From Streptomyces lavendofoliae (GTDB lineage: Bacteria > Actinomycetota > Actinomycetes > Streptomycetales > Streptomycetaceae), in assembly GCF_014649735.1 (NCBI RefSeq), contig NZ_BMTP01000010.1, forward strand, positions 1 to 64,000: a stretch of 64,000 nucleotides of DNA, written 5' to 3'. The position numbers were made by a program, and so were the translations under genes. Shown in pieces: positions 60,206 through 64,000 of this stretch. Position 1 is the stretch's first letter; each line of letters opens with the position of its first letter. Below the pieces are notes generated by a model. It did no database searches. It saw only the letters and a program-made list of their open reading frames with translations, and was not told the origin of the DNA.

Positions 60206-63200
60206 TCAGCGCCCGGCGCAGGCCCCGCCCGCACCCGCGGGGACGTCCGGCAGCAACCGCTCCCGCTCCTTGGGCCCGATGCGCTGCCGCACCCGGCAGA
60301 TCTCCGCCAGCCGGGTCCCGACGTCGAGGTTCCACAGCCGCACGGTGCCGTCGTTGCTGCTGCTGGCCACCGTCCGCCCGTCACCGGAGAACGCGATGCC
60401 CCACACCGCGTTCGTATGACCCGTCAGAGCCGCCCACAGCCGCCGCCCCGGCACGTCCCACACCCGCACCGTGCGGTCGTTGCCGCTGCTCGCCAGGGTC
60501 CGCCCGTCGGGGGAGAAGGCGATGCCCCGCGCGGAGCCGGTGTGGCCGGTCAGCGTCCCGACGCAGCGGCGCGACCGGATGTCCCACAGCCGCACCGCGC
60601 CGTCGTTGCCGCTGCTGGCGAGCATCCCGCCGTCCGGGCCGAACGTCACGCCCCGGACCGCACCCGTGTGACCCGTCAGCGCCGCCAGCGGCCGGCGGGA
60701 GCCCACGTCCCACAGGCGTACGGTCAGGTCGTCGCCGGCGCTCGCCAGCATCCGTCCGTCCGGGCTGAACGCGACGTCGTTGACGAAGTCCGTATGGCCC
60801 GGCAGGGCGGCCGAGGGCCGGCGCGACGCCACGTCCCACAGGCGGATCCTGCCGTCGGACCCGGCCGACGCCAGCGTCCGCCCGTCCGGCGCGAAGGCCA
60901 CGGAGAACACGTCCCCCCGCGTGCCGGTGAGCGTTACGGGCGGGCGGCGCCCGGCGACGTCCCACAGGCGGACCGTCCCGTCGGACCCGGCCGACGCCAG
61001 CGTCCGCCCGTCCGGCGCGAAGGCCACCGAGAAGACCGTCTCCCGGTGGCCGGTGAACGTCGCCACCACCCGGCGCCCCGCCACGTCCCACAGCCGCACC
61101 GTGTGGTCGGCGTCGGCGGTGGCGAGCAGTCTCCCGTCGGGGCTGTAGGCCGCCTGCCAGATCTCGGACAGCGGATGCGACGTCAGCACCGAACCCCGCA
61201 GGTCCCACAGCGCCACCGACCGGTCGAACCCGGCCGTGGCCAGCACCGCGCCACCCGGATCCACGGCCACGCCGAGCACGTAGTCGGTGTGCCCGGTCAG
61301 CGTCACGGCCGGCCGGCCGCTGCGCACGTCCCACAGCCGGGTCGTGCCGTCACCGCCCGCGCCGACCACCATCGTGCCGTCCGGCGTGAACGCGACCGCG
61401 TTGACGTCGTCGTCATGCCCCGTCAGCACCCGCGCGGGTCGGCGCCCCGCCACGTCCCACAACCGCACCGTCCGGTCCACGCCCCCGGTGGCCACCGTCC
61501 GTCCGTCCGGGGCGAACGCGGCACCGAGCACCTCGTCGGTGTGCCCCCGCAGCACGGCCGGCGGCCGCCCGCCGGCGACGTCCCACACCCGTACGGTCCG
61601 GTCCGACCCCGCCGACACCAGCGTCCGCCCGTCGGGGGCGTACGCCAGGGCGTTGACCCGCCCCGCATGGCCGGTGAGCGACGCCACGGTCCGCGCTCCG
61701 GCCACGTCCCACAGCTGGACCGTGCCGTCGGCACCCGCGACCGCCACCGTCCGCCCGCGCGGCGCGAACGCCACGGCCCGCGCCCCGGTGGTGCGCGCCG
61801 GCAGGACCACCGACCCCGTCCGCCGCCCGGTCGTGTCCCACAGCCGTACGGGCCCGTCCGTGGACGTCGCCGCGAGGGTCCGCCCGTCCGGGGCCAGGGC
61901 GACCCCGCGCACCCGCCCGCGGACGGTGTAGGTCGCGGTCGTCCGGCGGTCGGCCACCCGCCACAGGCGTACCGTGCCGTCCGAGCTCGCCGACGCCAGC
62001 AGCCCGCCACGCGGCGCGAAGGCCACCGCGTTGACCGGCCCGCGATGCCCGCGGAGCCGGGCGGCGAACGCCTGCGACTGGGTGCTCAGCAACGCCCCGC
62101 GCGCCTCGGTCGTCGCGTCCGTGCGGTACGCCTCCTCGGCCAGCAGCATGGACGCCTCCGGCTGACCGGAGGCCAGCGAGGTGGACCGCACCGCGAGCGC
62201 CTGCGAGCGCGCCACGCGCTCCTGGCCGAGGGCGCCCGCCCGCTGCTGGTAGGCCACGCCTCCGGCGGTCAGGGCGAGGGCCAGCAGCACGACGAGGGTG
62301 GCGAGCATCCGCTGCTGCCACCTGGCCTGGCGTCTCGCCTGCTCCGCCCGGCCCTCCTCCTCCGCCCGGCTCGCCCGCAGGAACGCCGTTTCCCGGGGGC
62401 CGAGCCTGCTCGCGCCGTCGAGCTCCTCGGCCCACGCTCGCACGGTGTCCAGCCGGGTCCCCCGGTAGAGGACGGACGGGTCGCGACCCTCGCGCTCCCA
62501 CTCCTCGGCGTCGTGGGCCAGTTGCTGGTGGATCAGCAGCCCGGCGCGGTCGGCGTGGATCCAGCCGTGCAGCCGGGGCCAGGCGTGGAGCAGCGCCTCG
62601 TGGGTGATCTCGACGGTGTCGCTGTCCATGGTGATCAGCCGGGCCCGTACGAAGGCGTCGAGCGCGTCCGCCGCGCCCTCCGCGTCCGCCAGCTGCTCCA
62701 GCAGCGCCGTACGGCTCATCCGCCGCCGGGTGGCCCCCGCCCCTTCGGCGATGTGGACCAGCCGCACCAGGATGCGGCGGAGGGTCCGCTGCTCGGCCGG
62801 GTACAGGCGGGCGAACACGTCCTCGGCCGTACGGGCGACCGCCCCCTGGATGCCGCCGGTGTCCTCGTACCCGGCGACGGTCAGGGTGGCGCCCTCCCGC
62901 CGCTGCCAGGTGGCCATCAGCGCGTGGGAGACCAGCGGCAGAGCGCCGGACGGGGCGCGCTCCGGCGCACCCGCGGGGCCCGGCGCACCCGCGTCGTCGC
63001 GCAGGCCGGCGTCCCGCAACAGGAGGGGAACGAGCCCCGGTTCGAGCGCGACCCCCGCGAGCCGCGCCGGGCGCGTGATGGACTCGCACAGCTCGGCCAC
63101 CGACATCGGCGGCAGCACGAACAGCCCGTCGGTGAAGAGCGACGCCGGCTCGGGCAGGTCCAGGCACCTTCCGGTGAAGTCGGCCCGCACGCCGATCACC

Positions 63201-64000
63201 ACCACGGCCGCGTCGTACCCGGTGATCTCCGGCCGGGACGTGGCGACGGCGGTGAGCACGCGGACGAACGCGCGCCGCTCGTCCTCGTCGGGGCAGAGCG
63301 TGAACAGCTCCTCGAACTGGTCGACGACGAACACCGGCCGGACCGGCGGCGGGCGGCGCCCGCCGGCCTCCGGCCCGCCGTCCCGCCCGCCGGCCTCCGG
63401 CCCGCCGTCCCGCCCGCCGGCCTCCGGCCCGCCGTCCCGCGGCTCGCGTGCGCCCGGCACCGTCCGGCGGTCGGGCGGCGGGGCGTCCGTCAGCCGGCGG
63501 ACGGCTTCGAGCAGGAGCTCCGGCCGGTCGCGCAGGTCGCGCGTACCGATGCCGAGGTCGCTGCCCAGGGCCTTCCCCGTGCGGTCCAGCAGCTCCTGGA
63601 GCGGCTGGGTGGTGGGCGTGCACATCACCAGCGGCCACCCGTCGGCCCCCGCCATCGGGAAGCCGCCCGGGCGCCGCATGGCCGGCACGAGACCGGCGTT
63701 GAGCAGCGACGACTTGCCCGCGCCGGACGGGGCGACGACCAGCAGCGGTCCGCCGCCGATCCGGTCGAAGACCCGCTCGACCAGCGAGGCCGTCACCCGC
63801 TCCCGGCCGAAGAACCAGCCCGCGTCCTGCGGGCCGAACGCCGACAGGCCCCGGTAGGGGCAGTGGTCGTCCGGCCGCTCGGCCGGCGGGTGGGGCGCCG
63901 GCGCCTGCCGCACCAGGCGAAGCAACTCGCCCTCCGCGCGCAGGACCTGGTCGCACCGGCGCGCCACGTCGATGGTGACCCGTTTGGCACCGGTCTCGAT
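60206..64000 (-). CDS. nSTAND NTPase with 14 WD40 repeats (partial, N-terminus beyond window)
   Basis: The frame is open to the window edge, reading IETGAKRVTIDVARRCDQVL at the start, which looks like the tail of an XRE-type helix-turn-helix (inference). Then come PYRGLSAFGP, a P-loop VVAPSGAGKSSL, Walker B FVVDQFEELF, a winged-helix region, one membrane helix (LATLVVLLALALTAGGVAY), and 14 WD40 repeats ending in RLW/VWD, enough for two seven-bladed propellers. Such proteins act as signalling or conflict-response hubs. A Gly-rich repeat lies after the P-loop. Confidence 0.88.
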   Translation of the reverse strand: METGAKRVTIDVARRCDQVLRAEGELLRLVRQAPAPHPPAERPDDHCPYRGLSAFGPQDAGWFFGRERVTASLVERVFDRIGGGPLLVVAPSGAGKSSLLNAGLVPAMRRPGGFPMAGADGWPLVMCTPTTQPLQELLDRTGKALGSDLGIGTRDLRDRPELLLEAVRRLTDAPPPDRRTVPGAREPRDGGPEAGGRDGGPEAGGRDGGPEAGGRRPPPVRPVFVVDQFEELFTLCPDEDERRAFVRVLTAVATSRPEITGYDAAVVVIGVRADFTGRCLDLPEPASLFTDGLFVLPPMSVAELCESITRPARLAGVALEPGLVPLLLRDAGLRDDAGAPGPAGAPERAPSGALPLVSHALMATWQRREGATLTVAGYEDTGGIQGAVARTAEDVFARLYPAEQRTLRRILVRLVHIAEGAGATRRRMSRTALLEQLADAEGAADALDAFVRARLITMDSDTVEITHEALLHAWPRLHGWIHADRAGLLIHQQLAHDAEEWEREGRDPSVLYRGTRLDTVRAWAEELDGASRLGPRETAFLRASRAEEEGRAEQARRQARWQQRMLATLVVLLALALTAGGVAYQQRAGALGQERVARSQALAVRSTSLASGQPEASMLLAEEAYRTDATTEARGALLSTQSQAFAARLRGHRGPVNAVAFAPRGGLLASASSDGTVRLWRVADRRTTATYTVRGRVRGVALAPDGRTLAATSTDGPVRLWDTTGRRTGSVVLPARTTGARAVAFAPRGRTVAVAGADGTVQLWDVAGARTVASLTGHAGRVNALAYAPDGRTLVSAGSDRTVRVWDVAGGRPPAVLRGHTDEVLGAAFAPDGRTVATGGVDRTVRLWDVAGRRPARVLTGHDDDVNAVAFTPDGTMVVGAGGDGTTRLWDVRSGRPAVTLTGHTDYVLGVAVDPGGAVLATAGFDRSVALWDLRGSVLTSHPLSEIWQAAYSPDGRLLATADADHTVRLWDVAGRRVVATFTGHRETVFSVAFAPDGRTLASAGSDGTVRLWDVAGRRPPVTLTGTRGDVFSVAFAPDGRTLASAGSDGRIRLWDVASRRPSAALPGHTDFVNDVAFSPDGRMLASAGDDLTVRLWDVGSRRPLAALTGHTGAVRGVTFGPDGGMLASSGNDGAVRLWDIRSRRCVGTLTGHTGSARGIAFSPDGRTLASSGNDRTVRVWDVPGRRLWAALTGHTNAVWGIAFSGDGRTVASSSNDGTVRLWNLDVGTRLAEICRVRQRIGPKERERLLPDVPAGAGGACAGR
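63361..63441. repeat. 27-bp tandem repeat inside the nSTAND gene, three copies
   Basis: Units starting CGCCGGCCTCCGGCCCGCCG at 63361, 63388 and 63415 are nearly identical, encoding GGPEAGGRD three times on the reverse strand. The length keeps frame, so it is a variable linker between the P-loop and Walker B regions. Copy number may differ between strains. Confidence 0.85.

Noticed and set aside
53221..64000. Biosynthetic gene cluster near the right end
   Set aside because: The genes are unrelated, mostly single-gene units, with no PKS, NRPS, RiPP or terpene enzymes.
1..64000. CRISPR array, rRNA or tRNA genes
   Set aside because: No regularly spaced repeats of 23-47 bp with unique spacers and no tRNA- or rRNA-like conserved stretches were seen by eye; the two tandem arrays have no spacers.

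Overview
The window is very GC-rich, with third-position G/C codons, GTG starts, four-base start/stop overlaps and gene families typical of Streptomyces (BldN/σB-style SpoIIE phosphatases, DUF1206, ECF factors, nSTAND-WD40 proteins). I read it as a stretch of accessory chromosome from a Streptomyces or a close relative. No rRNA, tRNA, CRISPR array or intact transposase gene was seen.

Layout. 1-790: decayed DNA, with a gene tail, an inverted repeat resembling the ends of a small mobile element, the 3' end of a dead cytochrome P450 gene and a 27-bp minisatellite. 794-2377: secreted CBM35-PL9 pectate lyase behind a LacI-type operator. 2.6-10.9 kb: lipid-oxidation cluster containing an AurF-like diiron oxygenase, a ferredoxin-fused NADP reductase, a cyclooxygenase-like heme protein, an unusual P450, a membrane fatty acid desaturase and a KAS II-type ketosynthase. 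11.0-13.6 kb: a hydrolase/acetoacetate-decarboxylase-like fusion and a small helical partner. 13.9-15.2 kb: a 2-oxoglutarate-type oxygenase behind a tiny Cys-containing leader peptide. 15.3-24.1 kb: exopolysaccharide operon with GH114 lipoprotein, two SDR enzymes, nucleotidyltransferase, membrane protein, PelF-like glycosyltransferase and Agd3-like deacetylase. This gene set recalls fungal galactosaminogalactan and bacterial Pel loci. 24.6-33.6 kb: stress signalling, with two SpoIIE phosphatases, a MetOD1 sensor, an Orn/Lys/Arg decarboxylase, an ECF sigma factor fused through a membrane segment to an extracellular CAP domain, and a DUF1206 protein. 33.7-37.4 kb: a subtilase with P domain and small proteins. 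37.6-46.8 kb: arsenic island with two arsR lineages, arsO, acr3, arsC, a flavoprotein with two CCAP tails plus MFS exporter, a MerR/SulP pair, and three decayed genes. 47.4-52.3 kb: small membrane peptide and an ether-lipid-like set (glpD, TetR, alkyl-DHAP synthase-like, diacylglycerol kinase-like). 52.3-64 kb: assorted membrane, GNAT, VOC, lactonase, amidohydrolase and NlpC/P60 genes, ending in a partial nSTAND protein with 14 WD40 repeats.

The strongest candidate for an undescribed system is 2.6-10.9 kb. The cyclooxygenase-like protein keeps the catalytic Tyr and proximal His but has Asp at the distal His position, and the neighbouring P450 carries Asn-x-x-Gln in its I helix instead of the oxygen-activating acid/Thr pair. 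Together they look like a split bacterial version of the fungal dioxygenase-P450 (Ppo / linoleate diol synthase) fusions, placed beside a desaturase that could supply unsaturated acyl chains. The second candidate is the galactosaminogalactan-like polysaccharide operon.
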